This document shows, one piece after another, positions 28,804 to 37,759 of a DNA stretch of 64,000 nt; positions within the stretch are counted from its first letter, which is position 1, and every line of letters begins with the position of its first letter. The position numbers and the translations under genes are program-made. The stretch is from Methylobacterium sp. (lineage in GTDB: Bacteria; Pseudomonadota; Alphaproteobacteria; Rhizobiales; Beijerinckiaceae): NCBI GenBank assembly GCA_020252645.1, contig JADCCN010000001.1, positions 146,099 to 210,098 on the forward strand, read 5' to 3'. The notes under the pieces were generated by a model. That model made no database searches. It was not told the origin of the DNA and saw only the letters and a list, made by a program, of their open reading frames with translations.

Positions 28804-29747
28804 TCGGCAAGCAATTCGCGATATTTCTTCACTTCCGCTTCCACGAAGCTCTTCACATAGGCCGGTTCCAGTTCCTCGCCGGTAGCGGGAAAGCTCGCGA
28901 GTTCCGCGAGGCGCTTGGTCACCTTCTCGCTCGAAATGGCCTTGCGCAGCGTCTCGTTGAGCCTGGCGATCACCGCATCGGGCGTGCCGGCGGGCGCGAA
29001 GAGGGCGTTCCAGCCTTCATTGGTGAAGGCGGGCAGGCCGGCTTCGCTGGCGGTCGGCACCTGCGGCAGGATTTCCGCCCGCTTCCGGCCGGCCATCACG
29101 AGCCCATGCACCTTGCCGCCATTGATGGAGCTCGCAACCGAGGTCGCGGCATCGCAGACGCCATCGACATGGCCGCCCATGGCATCATTCAGCGCAGGGC
29201 CCGCGCCGCGATAGCCGATGAGCTCGACCTTCACCTTCGCGGCCTGCAGGAAGAGCTTGCAGATCAGATAATTCGAGGAGCCGATGCCGGCATGGCCCAA
29301 GGTGATCTTGCCGGGATTGGCATTGGCATATTCGATGAAGCCCTTCACATCGCTCGCGGGGAAGCCGTTCTTCAGCGCAATCACCGGCAGCGTCTTCGCG
29401 ATCATCCCGATGGGCTTGAAGCTGTCGGGACTGAACTTCAGATCCTTGTGGATGGTGTAGGTTGCAGCATTGGTGCCGGCATTGCCGATCACCAGCGTGT
29501 AGCCATCGGGTGTCGCCGCGGCCGCACGCGTGAGGGCGGTCGAGCCGCCTGCGCCGCCGATATTCTCGATGAGAATGCGCTGGTTGAGGATCTGGCTCAT
29601 CTCATCCGCCGCGATCCGCGCAATGATGTCGGACGTCCCGCCCGCCGCGAAGGGCACGATCAGCGTGATCTGCCTTTCGGGGTAGGTCTGGGCGGAAGCC
29701 GTGCCGGCGAACGAAGCGAAAGCGAGCGAAAGCAGAAGGCGATGCAT
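28800..29747 (-). CDS. Bug-family (TctC) tripartite tricarboxylate transporter substrate-binding protein
   Basis: A 315-residue periplasmic binding protein. It has signal peptide MHRLLLSLAFASFAGTASA, then YPERQITLIVPFAAGGTSDIIARI, ENIGGAGGSTALTRAAAATPDGYTL, and the late GWNALFAPAGTPDAVI motif of Bug/TctC proteins. The ligand (a carboxylate in known members) is not predictable. No TctA/TctB membrane genes are nearby, so it is an orphan receptor as is common in this family. It is followed by an overlapping RHH gene. Confidence 0.9.
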   Translation of the reverse strand: MHRLLLSLAFASFAGTASAQTYPERQITLIVPFAAGGTSDIIARIAADEMSQILNQRILIENIGGAGGSTALTRAAAATPDGYTLVIGNAGTNAATYTIHKDLKFSPDSFKPIGMIAKTLPVIALKNGFPASDVKGFIEYANANPGKITLGHAGIGSSNYLICKLFLQAAKVKVELIGYRGAGPALNDAMGGHVDGVCDAATSVASSINGGKVHGLVMAGRKRAEILPQVPTASEAGLPAFTNEGWNALFAPAGTPDAVIARLNETLRKAISSEKVTKRLAELASFPATGEELEPAYVKSFVEAEVKKYRELLAE

Positions 29748-29808
29748 GAATTTCTCCTCCGAAAGAGCCCGCTCCGCCAGGCGTTGGATGGCTGATGGAA
29801 CGGCAGGC

Positions 29809-29912
29809 TAGAGCATGCTGTGAAAAAGTGGAATCCGGTTTTCCACAAAAAAGCATGCGATAACAATAAGAGAAGAGCATGATGTGCTTCCGTCTGAACA
29901 CATCATGCTCTA
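29809..29912 (+). repeat. 104-bp dispersed two-hairpin repeat, copy 2
   Basis: Terminal repeats TAGAGCATGCTGTG and CACATCATGCTCTA match at 13 of 14 positions. The first hairpin has TGTGAAAAA and TTTTCCACA-type arms with loop GTGGAATCCGG; here one arm base differs from the other copies. The second is the perfect 13-bp stem AGAGCATGATGTG/CACATCATGCTCT. It lies upstream of the Bug gene and downstream of fumC. Confidence 0.92.
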
Positions 29913-29986
29913 AAGCGCGGTTGTGATCTGGTGCGAGCGCTTCGGCAAGTTCATCTTGGCCGCGAAATACCGCTGAAGGCTCTGCA

Positions 29987-31372
29987 TCAGCCCGGCCCGA
30001 TCATCTTCGCGGGATCGACGATCGCATCGAAATCCTCACCGGGGATGCCGAGTGCGATGGCTTCCTCGCGCAATGTCGTGCCGTTCTTGTGGGCGTATTT
30101 CGCAACCTTCGCCGCGAGATCATAGCCATATTTTTCCTTGAGCGGTGTCACCAGCATCAGCGAGTTCTTTAGGCCGCGCTCGATATTGTCGAGGCGCGGC
30201 TCGATGCCGACGACACAGTTATCCGTGAACGAGATCGCGGCATCCGCGAGCAGTTGCACCGATTGCAGGAAGTTGTAGGCCATCATCGGGTTGAAGACAT
30301 TCAACTCGAAATGGCCCTGCGATCCGGCAAAGCCGATCGCGGCGTTGTTGCCATGGATATGGGCCGCGACCTGCGTCAGCGCCTCGCACTGGGTCGGGTT
30401 CACCTTGCCCGGCATGATCGACGAGCCCGGCTCGTTCTCCGGCAGCGCGAGTTCGCCGAGGCCCGAACGCGGCCCCGAACCAAGAAAGCGGATGTCATTC
30501 GCGATCTTGAAGCAGCTCATCGCCACGGTGGTGATCGCGCCATGGGTCATCACCATCGCATCATGCGCCGCGAGCGCCTCGAACTTGTTCGGCGCAGAGG
30601 TGAATTTCAGGCCCGTGATCGCCGCGATGCGCTCGGCCACCTTCTCCGCAAAGCCGATGGGGGAAGCGAGGCCGGTGCCGACGGCGGTGCCGCCCTGCGC
30701 GAGTTCCATCAGCATGGGCAGCGTCATCTCGATGCGGGCGATGCCGTTCTCGATCTGCTTGGCGTAACCGGAGAATTCCTGCCCGAGCGTCACCGGTGTC
30801 GCATCCTGCGTGTGGGTGCGGCCGATCTTGATGATCGACGCCCAGGCCTTGGCCTTGTCGTCGAGCGCCTTGTGCAGGTGCTTCAGCGCCGGGATGAGGC
30901 TCTCCACCACCTCCGCCGAACAGGCGATATGCATCGCCGTGGGGAAGGTGTCGTTGGAAGACTGGCTCATGTTGACGTGGTCGTTCGGGTGGACCGGCTT
31001 CCTGGAGCCCATCTCGCCGCCCATCATCTCGATGGCGCGGTTCGAGATCACCTCGTTCGCGTTCATGTTGGACTGCGTGCCCGAGCCCGTCTGCCAGACG
31101 ACGAGGGGGAAATGCGCGTCGAGCTTACCGTCGATCACTTCCTGCGCAGCCTTGATGATGACCTCGCCGAGCTTCGGATCGAGCTTGCCCAAAGCGATGT
31201 TGGCTTCCGCCGCCGCGCGCTTCACCACGCCCAGGGCCTTGATGATGGGCTTCGGCTGCTTCTCCCAGCCGATCTTGAAATTGCCCAGCGAACGCTGCGC
31301 CTGCGCCCCCCAATAGACCGAGGCATCCACCTCGATCGGCCCAAAGGTATCGGATTCAGTGCGGGTCGCCAT
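29987..31372 (-). CDS. fumC: Fumarate hydratase class II
   Basis: FumC interconverts fumarate and L-malate in the TCA cycle without an iron-sulfur cluster. The 461-residue product has the N-terminal [20 protein letters not shown], the [15 protein letters not shown] active-site block, [20 protein letters not shown] and the superfamily signature [15 protein letters not shown]. Length and motifs are complete. It appears monocistronic, bounded by a 327-base gap upstream and a repeat element downstream. Confidence 0.97.
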   Translation of the reverse strand: MATRTESDTFGPIEVDASVYWGAQAQRSLGNFKIGWEKQPKPIIKALGVVKRAAAEANIALGKLDPKLGEVIIKAAQEVIDGKLDAHFPLVVWQTGSGTQSNMNANEVISNRAIEMMGGEMGSRKPVHPNDHVNMSQSSNDTFPTAMHIACSAEVVESLIPALKHLHKALDDKAKAWASIIKIGRTHTQDATPVTLGQEFSGYAKQIENGIARIEMTLPMLMELAQGGTAVGTGLASPIGFAEKVAERIAAITGLKFTSAPNKFEALAAHDAMVMTHGAITTVAMSCFKIANDIRFLGSGPRSGLGELALPENEPGSSIMPGKVNPTQCEALTQVAAHIHGNNAAIGFAGSQGHFELNVFNPMMAYNFLQSVQLLADAAISFTDNCVVGIEPRLDNIERGLKNSLMLVTPLKEKYGYDLAAKVAKYAHKNGTTLREEAIALGIPGEDFDAIVDPAKMIGPG

Positions 31373-31699
31373 GGTCGCGCCTCATCGAAGGGATGTTCAG
31401 GATGAACGGCGTTCTAGCGAAGGGCGCCATCAAGGGCAATCGGCGGAAAGGGGGAGGTCGCTCACCGGGGAAGGCGACAGGCGGAAAAGCGGGAAAAAGA
31501 ATTGCCCATTCGGGATACTCCCGGAACATGAGGCGAAAATGCGAAAAAACATCATGAGAATTTTAAGAGTTATCATCTTGAAAAATTTGAAAAATTCATT
31601 CCCGTTCGCCTTTCCCTGCCGGCGATCCGCAGGCGAACGGAGTGATCATGAAAATCTATCTGAGGAAAAACGCCTCGAAGGGGCGGCCGCAAGGCGCGG
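31373..31699. other. fumC-sspB intergenic region
   Basis: A patch at about 31538-31600 is much richer in A/T than the surroundings and probably contains the fumC promoter (minus strand). The inverted repeat CCGTTCGCCT (31602-31611)/AGGCGAACGG (31631-31640) is followed on the minus strand by GAATGAATTTTTC, which could terminate the sspB transcript, though the T-run is set back from the stem. No gene is supported. Confidence 0.5.
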
Positions 31700-32374
31700 T
31701 TATTTCTTCTTCCGGAAGGCTTCGAGGCTTACAACCTCGGCGCTCCCGGGCGGGGCGGCGGGGTCATCGCCCTTGGGCACCGGGCTTGCCGCCTCGGCCT
31801 TGCCGGCATCCCTCTCGGCGGGTTCAGACTTGGGCTTGCGCGTCTTCTTCGCGGCCGATGCGGCCTTCACGGGCTGGATATTATCGGCCTCGATCGGCTT
31901 CGGCTTGCCGGTGCTGGACTTTTCCCGGGCGGAAATCCGTTCGAGCGTGTCGCGGGTGGAGCCATCGCCCTCGTCATCCGCCTCGGCATCGTTGTCGGCC
32001 AGAGCCTCGTCCACGGCGAATTTCAGGCCGAACTGCACGGAAGGGTCGAAGAAGCCGGTCATCGCCTCGAAGGGGATGAGCAGACGCTCCGGCACCCCCC
32101 CGAAGGAGAGGCCGACCTCGAAGGCATGATCCGTTACCAGCAAATCCCAGAACTGGTGCTGGAGCACGATCGTCATCTCGTCCGGGTGCTTCTCCTTCAG
32201 GCGCGAGGAGAGGCGCACGCCCGGCGCGTCGGTGCGGAACGAGATGTAGAAATGGTGCTCTCCCGGCAGGCCGTGCTTCGCGCCATCTTGCAGGACCTTC
32301 CGCACGACGCCGATCAGCGCCTGCTGCACCATGACATCGTAGCGGATCAGATCCTCGGATGCGGGCTCGGTCAT
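31700..32374 (-). CDS. sspB: SspB-family ClpXP adaptor protein
   Basis: SspB delivers ssrA-tagged proteins to the ClpXP protease. The 224-residue product has the alpha-type core (LIRYDVMVQQALIGVVRKVL, GLPGEHHFYISFRTDAPGVR, FWDLLVTDHAFEVGLSFGG, IPFEAMTGFFDPSVQFGLKF). A long acidic then Lys/Ala-rich linker leads to a terminal EVVSLEAFRKKK, which matches the ClpX-binding tail of these adaptors. It lies directly downstream of ssrA on the same strand. Confidence 0.92.
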   Translation of the reverse strand: MTEPASEDLIRYDVMVQQALIGVVRKVLQDGAKHGLPGEHHFYISFRTDAPGVRLSSRLKEKHPDEMTIVLQHQFWDLLVTDHAFEVGLSFGGVPERLLIPFEAMTGFFDPSVQFGLKFAVDEALADNDAEADDEGDGSTRDTLERISAREKSSTGKPKPIEADNIQPVKAASAAKKTRKPKSEPAERDAGKAEAASPVPKGDDPAAPPGSAEVVSLEAFRKKK

Positions 32375-32560
32375 GGGTCAGGCTTTGCAAAAGGCTCGGG
32401 AAAGAAGAAGTCCGGACGAACAGCATAATGCGATCATGCCCCGCCTGTCACCTGTGGCGTGACCCCAAAAGCATGAAGAAGGTTGCAGAACGAACCGGCC
32501 GGCATGGAGAGGGGAAAGGGAAAGTGGCAGGGTTCTGTTGCCAGGCCCCTGCCGGCCCCG

Positions 32561-32833
32561 CCTTCAGGGGCTAACCTGAAGGGCTTTGGTTCGGTCTTTC
32601 AAACCGCGTTACGCGGCCTGAGCAACCGGAGCATAGTTGTCGTTGGCAACTATTTAGGTGACCCGATGACGGCGGTATCATGCCGGGCGACGACCAACCC
32701 TTTACGCCCTCGTCGATCCTGTTTCGCCCCCGCCGAAATCCTCGGTGAGAAGGACTTGGGTGGAGGCGCCGGGTACTGCCCCCGGGTCCGATGGGTTTAT
32801 TACGATCGCCGTGTATCGCCATAGCCGCCCCGA
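32561..32833 (-). ncRNA. ssrA: Circularly permuted (two-piece) tmRNA
   Basis: On the minus strand an acceptor piece comes first, with a T-arm-like GGACCCGGGGGCAGTACCCG and acceptor strand CGCCTCC. It is followed by a short spacer and a coding piece beginning GGGGGCGAAACAGGATCGAC, whose GGGGGCG pairs with CGCCTCC (one G-U). The tag frame (32647 to 32609) reads ANDNYAPVAQAA then TAA, the form I associate with Hyphomicrobiales. An 8-bp hairpin CCTTCAGG/CCTGAAGG closes the 3' side. Exact mature ends and processing sites cannot be set by eye. Confidence 0.9.
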
Positions 32834-33029
32834 AGAACGGCAAATTCAATATAGGGATGACGGGCGCGGATTTGAAGGGATAATCGGAGCCCGGCCGTTG
32901 CGCTCGAAACCACGGGGGAAATGCTGCGGAAACTGTGGCATTCGCCCCGGAATCGTGCTCCACATCGGCATGCAGAGTTCCGCGGAATGGGAACTCGGGG
33001 GCATGCGTTCCGTTTGGAGGAAAGCGACG

Positions 33030-33350
33030 ATGGACCATCTTGCCGATGTCAGGAAGTATACGAGCTCCGTGGACGAGAAAGCCGTCCAGGGTCTTGCCAA
33101 GACCTATGCTCTGGTGATGAGCAAGGCAGATACGCGCTATGTCGCCGCGGGCGACCCCGAGGAGGTAAAGCGCGTGGTGGAGAATTTCTGCAGGAAGAAG
33201 CTCGGTCGCAAGGAGAGCGACGCGGTTCTCGCCGGCGTCGTGCAGGCCCAGTGCGACAAGATGAAGGCCGACCGCACCAAGTCGCGCATCACGGTCTATT
33301 ATCTCATCGCCGAGCACTTCAAGGCGCTGTCGATGTTCCATCCGAAGTGA
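33030..33350 (+). CDS. DUF2853 family protein
   Basis: A 106-residue soluble protein. MDHLADVRKYTSSVDEKAV, a middle CRKKLGRKESDAVL and the end YYLIAEHFKALSMF match DUF2853, a small alpha-helical family of unknown role. GGAGGAA lies 8 bases before this ATG, ruling out the longer upstream frame that shadows ssrA. It is divergent from ssrA and followed by its own terminator, so it is probably a single-gene transcript. Confidence 0.85.
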   Translation: MDHLADVRKYTSSVDEKAVQGLAKTYALVMSKADTRYVAAGDPEEVKRVVENFCRKKLGRKESDAVLAGVVQAQCDKMKADRTKSRITVYYLIAEHFKALSMFHPK

Positions 33351-33399
33351 GGCCCCTGCGACGATTGATCGCGGGCGCTCTTCCGATGTGGATAGCTTT

Positions 33400-33430
33400 C
33401 AAGGAGGGTATCGTCCCTCCTTGTTTCGTT
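33400..33430 (+). terminator. Intrinsic terminator after the DUF2853 gene
   Basis: A perfect 9-bp stem CAAGGAGGG/CCCTCCTTG with a 6-base loop is followed by TTTCGTTT. It separates the DUF2853 gene from thyA. Confidence 0.85.
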
Positions 33431-33475
33431 TGCGGCCATTGGCTTTGAGGGAAGCGGCGGCGCCGGAAGGAGAGG

Positions 33476-34291
33476 ATGATGCGGGCCTATCACGATCTGA
33501 TGCAGCGCGTGCTCGACGAGGGTGTCGAGAAAACCGACCGCACCGGCACCGGCACGCTCTCGCTTTTCGGCGCACAGATGCGCTTCGATCTTGGGGCCGG
33601 CTTCCCGCTGGTGACGACCAAGAAGCTGCATCTGAAATCCATCATCCACGAGCTGATCTGGTTCCTCTCGGGTGAAACGAATATCAAGTATCTGAAAGAA
33701 AACGGTGTTTCGATCTGGGACGAATGGGCGGACGAGAATGGCGATCTCGGCCCGGTCTATGGCCAGCAATGGCGGAGCTGGCCTGCGCCCAATGGCACAA
33801 CCATCGACCAGATCGACCTGCTGCTGAAAGACTTGAAGCGCGCGCCGGATTCGCGTCGCCTCATCGTTTCGGCCTGGAACCCCACGGATGTCCCGAAAAT
33901 GGCTCTGGCACCGTGCCATTGCCTGTTCCAGTTCTATATTGCGCAGCCCAAAGGGGCGAAGCGGCCGCGGCTTTCCTGCCAGCTTTACCAGCGCTCGGCG
34001 GATCTCTTGCTGGGCGTGCCGTTCAACATCGCCTCCTATGCGCTTTTGACCCACATGATTGCTGAGGTGAGCGACCTCGATGTGGGCGATTTCGTCCACA
34101 CCTTCGGGGATGTGCATCTCTATTCGAACCACCTTGAGCAGGCGCGGCTGCAGCTCTCGCGTGCGCATCGCCCGTTGCCGCACCTGAAGCTCAATCCAGC
34201 GGTGAAGAGCCTGTTCGATTTCCGCTTCGAGGATATCGCCATCGCGGGGTACGACCCGCACCCCGCCATCAAGGCGCCGGTGGCGGTATGA
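33476..34291 (+). CDS. thyA: Thymidylate synthase
   Basis: ThyA methylates dUMP to dTMP using methylene-tetrahydrofolate. The 271-residue product has [20 protein letters not shown], the catalytic cysteine C147 in [24 protein letters not shown] and the nucleotide motif [12 protein letters not shown] 33479 is an equally placed alternative start behind GGAGAGG. It overlaps the next gene by ATGA, beginning a thyA-mazG-folA unit that both consumes and regenerates folate. Confidence 0.96.
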   Translation: MMRAYHDLMQRVLDEGVEKTDRTGTGTLSLFGAQMRFDLGAGFPLVTTKKLHLKSIIHELIWFLSGETNIKYLKENGVSIWDEWADENGDLGPVYGQQWRSWPAPNGTTIDQIDLLLKDLKRAPDSRRLIVSAWNPTDVPKMALAPCHCLFQFYIAQPKGAKRPRLSCQLYQRSADLLLGVPFNIASYALLTHMIAEVSDLDVGDFVHTFGDVHLYSNHLEQARLQLSRAHRPLPHLKLNPAVKSLFDFRFEDIAIAGYDPHPAIKAPVAV

Positions 34292-34620
34292 GTGTGTCGC
34301 TCAAAGCTGTGCAGGAAGCTGTGTATGCGGCTTCACATCGCTACACCGAGACATACGGTATTCAACGAAGTGGCGATTGGGTAGCACTCAAGCTCTGCGA
34401 AGAAGCCGGAGAGGTGGTTCAGAGCTATATCAAGGCGACAGGACGGAGCCGGCACGGTCAGATTGGCACCGACCAAGGGCGCCAGGCTATTGCGGATGAA
34501 TTGGCGGATCTGATCGGAATGGTCGTCATTCTTGCCACGGAAGCGGGATTGGATGCAGATCGTGACCTGATTCCGGCGATTGAGAAGAAATGGCACACAA
34601 GCCTCCGGCCAACCGAATGA
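34288..34620 (+). CDS. MazG-like nucleotide pyrophosphohydrolase
   Basis: A 110-residue all-alpha NTP-pyrophosphatase. [17 protein letters not shown] gives the EExxE-type metal site and [20 protein letters not shown] the ExxD site. It probably removes unwanted dNTPs. Both gene junctions are 4-base ATGA overlaps (thyA stop, folA start), so it is coupled to its neighbours. G+C is about 55% by hand count, below the roughly 63% of sampled thyA, suggesting acquisition. The exact substrate is unknown; histidine biosynthesis HisE is excluded by context and sequence. Confidence 0.82.
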   Translation: MSVSLKAVQEAVYAASHRYTETYGIQRSGDWVALKLCEEAGEVVQSYIKATGRSRHGQIGTDQGRQAIADELADLIGMVVILATEAGLDADRDLIPAIEKKWHTSLRPTE

Positions 34621-35123
34621 CCGAACTCGTGCTCATCGCCGCGCAGGCGAAGAATCGCGTGATCGGCGACGATAACCGCTTGATCTGGCGGCTGAAGAGC
34701 GACCTCCAGCGTTTCCGTGCATTGACCATGGGGCATCCGCTCATCCTCGGCCGGAAAACTTTTGACTCGATCGGCAGGCCGCTGCCCGGCCGTTCGATGA
34801 TCGTGCTCACGCGGGATGCCGCCTGGCAGGCCGAGGGCGTGCGGGTGGCGCATTCGGAAAGCGAGGCGCTCGCAATCGCGGGCGAGGAAGCCGAAATGCT
34901 TGGCGTGAAGAGGGTTTTCGTGGCCGGTGGCGGGGAAATCTACCGCCTGTTCCTGCCTTCCGCGCACCGGCTCGAGATCACCGATGTCGCGCTCGAGCCG
35001 GCCGGCGATGCGACTTTTCCGCCCATCGATCCGGCCCTCTGGCGGGTTCAAAAGGAGCAATCCTTCACCAAATCGGCCGATGACGAAGCAGACTTTCGCT
35101 TTCGCACCTATGTTCGGCGTTGA
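34617..35123 (+). CDS. folA: Dihydrofolate reductase
   Basis: FolA regenerates tetrahydrofolate from the dihydrofolate produced by ThyA. The 168-residue product has ELVLIAAQAKNRVIGDDNRLIW, MGHPLILGRKTFDSIGRPLPGR and VFVAGGGEIYRLFLP, the three conserved DHFR blocks. The start overlaps the stop of the MazG-like gene (ATGA); the earlier ATG at 34590 is unlikely. Confidence 0.95.
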   Translation: MTELVLIAAQAKNRVIGDDNRLIWRLKSDLQRFRALTMGHPLILGRKTFDSIGRPLPGRSMIVLTRDAAWQAEGVRVAHSESEALAIAGEEAEMLGVKRVFVAGGGEIYRLFLPSAHRLEITDVALEPAGDATFPPIDPALWRVQKEQSFTKSADDEADFRFRTYVRR

Positions 35124-35194
35124 CCTTCTGCCGATCAGGACCCACATCAGTTGCAACGGAACTTGACGAGTTCGGACGAGACGAAGGACAGTTC

Positions 35195-36361
35195 ATGCCC
35201 TGGAATAGCAATAACGGCGGAGGCGGCGGCCCCTGGCAGCCCAAGGGACAGGGGCCCAAGAACCCCAACCCATGGGGGGGAGGCCCATCCGGCGGCGGGG
35301 GTGGCGGCGGCGGACGCGAGCCGCCGGATCTGGAAGAGATCCTGCGCCGCAGTCAGGAAAAGTTGCGCCGGGTGATTCCCGGCGGTGGCGGCGAGGGCGG
35401 TTTCGGCAGGCTCGGCGGGCTCGGCATCGGCATTCTGGCCGTGCTCGGCATCATCGGCTGGGGGTTGACCGGCTTCTACACCGTGCGGCCGAACGAGATC
35501 GGCATCGAGCGCGTGTTTGGCCAGTTCACTTCGCTCACCGCGCCGGGCCTGAACTGGAACTGGCCCTATCCCGTCGGTCGCATCGACAAGCCCACCATCG
35601 GCGTGCAGACGGTCGAGATCGGTCTGCGCATGGGGCCGGGTGGGCGCGGGGTCCGCGATGTCCGCGAGGAGAGCCTGATGCTCACGGGCGACGAGAACAT
35701 CGTGGATGTGGATTTCACCGTTCTCTGGCTCGTGGATGCGCGGCGACCGCAGGACTTCGTCTTCAATCTCCGGAACCCGGAAGGGACCGTGAGGGCCGTC
35801 GCCGAAAGCGCGATGCGCGATGCGATCGGACGGCGCGATATCCAGCCCGTCCTCACCGGCGCCCGCCTCGAGATCGAACGGCAGGTGCAGGAACTGATGC
35901 AGCGCACGCTGAATGCCTATGGAGCGGGCATCATCATCCAACAGGTGCAGATGCTGAAGGTTGACCCTCCCAACGAGGTGATCGACGCCTTTCGCGATGT
36001 TCAGGCGGCGCGTGCCGACCAGGAGCGCGCCCAGAACGAAGCGCAGGCCTATGCCAACCGCGTGATCCCCGAGGCCCGCGGTGAAGCTTCCCGCATCACC
36101 CAGCGGGCCGAAGCCGAGCGTGAGCGCATGATTGCGGATGCGCGCGGCGAGGCGTCGCGCTTCAACGCCATCCTCGACGAATATCAGAAAGCACCGGACG
36201 TGACGCGGCAGCGCCTCTACCTCGAAGCCATCGAGCGCATTTTTGGCGGCATGGAGAAGGTGCTGATCGATCCCGGCGAGGGCCGGCAGAACGGCGTGGT
36301 GCCGCTGCTGCCGCTCAACGATCTCATGCGCTCACGCGTTCAGGACCAGGGGAAGCGCTGA
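35195..36361 (+). CDS. hflK: FtsH-modulating protein HflK
   Basis: HflK is an SPFH-family inner-membrane protein that with HflC forms a cage around FtsH. The Gly-rich N-terminus (GGGGGPWQPKGQGPKN) is followed by one membrane helix (LGGLGIGILAVLGIIGWGLTG) and the band-7 domain (FYTVRPNEIGIERVFGQF). A helical region with EAQAYANRVIPEARGEASR follows. ATG 35195 has AAGGA at a good distance; the upstream frame overlapping folA is not used. The product is 388 residues. Its TGA shares one base with the hflC ATG. Confidence 0.95.
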   Translation: MPWNSNNGGGGGPWQPKGQGPKNPNPWGGGPSGGGGGGGGREPPDLEEILRRSQEKLRRVIPGGGGEGGFGRLGGLGIGILAVLGIIGWGLTGFYTVRPNEIGIERVFGQFTSLTAPGLNWNWPYPVGRIDKPTIGVQTVEIGLRMGPGGRGVRDVREESLMLTGDENIVDVDFTVLWLVDARRPQDFVFNLRNPEGTVRAVAESAMRDAIGRRDIQPVLTGARLEIERQVQELMQRTLNAYGAGIIIQQVQMLKVDPPNEVIDAFRDVQAARADQERAQNEAQAYANRVIPEARGEASRITQRAEAERERMIADARGEASRFNAILDEYQKAPDVTRQRLYLEAIERIFGGMEKVLIDPGEGRQNGVVPLLPLNDLMRSRVQDQGKR

Positions 36362-37239
36362 TGATACGCTCGGCACTCGGTTTCGCCGCTGTGGCGGCGG
36401 TCATCATCGGCGGCGCCTCGATGTTCTCGGTCGACCAGACCGAGCAGGCGATTGTCACCCAGTTCGGGCAGCCGGTGCGTGTCATCACGCAGCCGGGGCT
36501 GAACTTCAAGATCCCCTTCATCCAGCAGGTGATCAGTCTCGAGCGGCGGATCCTCGATCTTGAATCCGCGTCGATCGAGGCAATTACCTCCGATCAGAAG
36601 CGGCTCGTGGTGGATGCCTTCGCCCGCTACCGCATTGAGAACCCGTTGCGCTTTTTCCAGGCGACGGCGGGCTCTACGGTCCGCGGTAACCAGCAATTGG
36701 GCACCTTCATGGACGCCGCGCTGCGGCGCGTTCTGGGTGAGTCGACCTTTCAACTCGTGGTGAGGGATGATCGCGGTGGCCTGATGGCCAAGATCCGCGA
36801 TCAGGTGAATGGTGAGGCGGCGGCCCTTGGCGTGTCGATCGTCGATATCCGCATCCGGCGCGCGGACCTGCCCGACCAGAACAGCCAGGCGGTGTTTCGG
36901 CGCATGCAGACCGAACGTCAGCGCGAGGCGGCCGAGCTGCGCGCCCAGGGAACGGAAATCTCCGAACGTATCAAGGCCCAGGCGGAACGGACCGCGACGG
37001 TCACGCGCGCGGAGGCGGAGCGGTTCGCCCGCGAGACCCTCGGCCGGGGCGAGGCGGAGCGCACGCGGCTTCTGGCCGATGCCCATAACCGCAGCCCCGA
37101 ATTCTTCACCTTCCACCGCTCGCTTCAGGCCTATGAGAATGGCTTGAAGAGCGGGGACACGAAGCTCGTCATTACGCCGGACAGTAACTTCTTCCGGTAT
37201 TTCAACAGCCCGACCGGCAAACCGGCCGGGGCCAACTAG
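36361..37239 (+). CDS. hflC: FtsH-modulating protein HflC
   Basis: Partner of HflK, 292 residues. It has an N-terminal signal-anchor (GFAAVAAVIIGGASMFSVDQ), the band-7 domain starting TEQAIVTQFGQPVRVITQPG and a helical tail (ERIKAQAERTATVTRAEAER). The stop TAG (37237-37239) is the first three bases of a repeat element starting TAGAGCATTTTC, so the element abuts the gene exactly. Confidence 0.96.
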   Translation: MIRSALGFAAVAAVIIGGASMFSVDQTEQAIVTQFGQPVRVITQPGLNFKIPFIQQVISLERRILDLESASIEAITSDQKRLVVDAFARYRIENPLRFFQATAGSTVRGNQQLGTFMDAALRRVLGESTFQLVVRDDRGGLMAKIRDQVNGEAAALGVSIVDIRIRRADLPDQNSQAVFRRMQTERQREAAELRAQGTEISERIKAQAERTATVTRAEAERFARETLGRGEAERTRLLADAHNRSPEFFTFHRSLQAYENGLKSGDTKLVITPDSNFFRYFNSPTGKPAGAN

Positions 37240-37507
37240 AGCATTTTCAAGCGAAGTGGGAACCGGTTCGCGTAAAGAAAATGCGATCAAGAAAAGAGAG
37301 AGCATTTTCAAGCGAAGCATGTCCCCGCGAAGGCGGGGATGGGAACCGGTTCGCGTAAAGAAAATGCGATCAAGAAAAGAGAGAGCATTTTCAAGCGAAG
37401 CATGTCCCCGCGAAGGCGGGGATGGTTTCCGGTTCGCGTCAAGGAAATGCGATCAATAACAAAAACAGAGAGCGGTCGATCGCATTCATTCCGATCGAAT
37501 TTCGCTC
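37237..37507 (+). repeat. Tandem array of GTGGANNCCG-family repeats with nested GC palindromes
   Basis: Three head-to-tail hairpin units start at 37237, 37299 and 37382, the last two 83 bases apart. Each has outer arms GCATTTTC/GAAAATGC and inner arms TTCAAGCGAA and TTCGCGTAAA or similar. Unit 1 has the plain loop GTGGGAACCGG. Units 2 and 3 carry an inserted palindrome of the form TCCCCGCGAAGGCGGGGA (about 37318-37341 and 37401-37424). A second-type hairpin (AGAGCGGTCGATCG to CGCTCTAG, 37469-37507) ends the array. Confidence 0.9.
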
Positions 37508-37611
37508 TAGAGCATGCTGTGAAAAAGTGGAATCCGGTTTTTCACAAAAAAGCATGCGATAACAACAAGATAAGAGCATGGTGTGCTTCCGTCTGAACAC
37601 ATCATGCTCTA
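37508..37611 (+). repeat. 104-bp dispersed two-hairpin repeat, copy 3
   Basis: Same structure and length as the copy at 29809: terminal TAGAGCATGCTGTG, hairpin TGTGAAAAA/TTTTTCACA around GTGGAATCCGG, spacer, then the second hairpin (one mismatch, ATGGTGTG against CACATCAT). It is directly joined to the tandem array upstream. Confidence 0.92.
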
Positions 37612-37759
37612 GAGCGGATGATCTGGCCCTGTCAGATCGTCCACTGCAGGCGGAGGAACGGTTCGGCGGGCACGTTGTGGCCCGCTTTGTCCCGTTTCTC
37701 GTCCCGGGGGAGCGGAGGATGGCCGGGGGAGCGAAAGCGGAGAAGTCCGGTCGCGGAGC

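Noticed and set aside
28800-29747. Complete tripartite tricarboxylate transporter
   Set aside because: Only the binding protein is present; no TctA/TctB membrane genes lie in this region or beside the second Bug gene.
32745-33029. N-terminal extension of the DUF2853 gene
   Set aside because: It overlaps the acceptor piece of ssrA on the other strand, and the ideal ribosome site selects ATG 33030.
37256-37596. Two small open frames (67 and 85 residues) in the hflC downstream array
   Set aside because: They are translations of the tandem repeat units, offset by exactly one repeat period.
37237-37611. Possible CRISPR array (repeats spaced at 83 bases)
   Set aside because: The whole unit including the spacer is repeated, there are only three units, no unique spacers, and no cas genes nearby.
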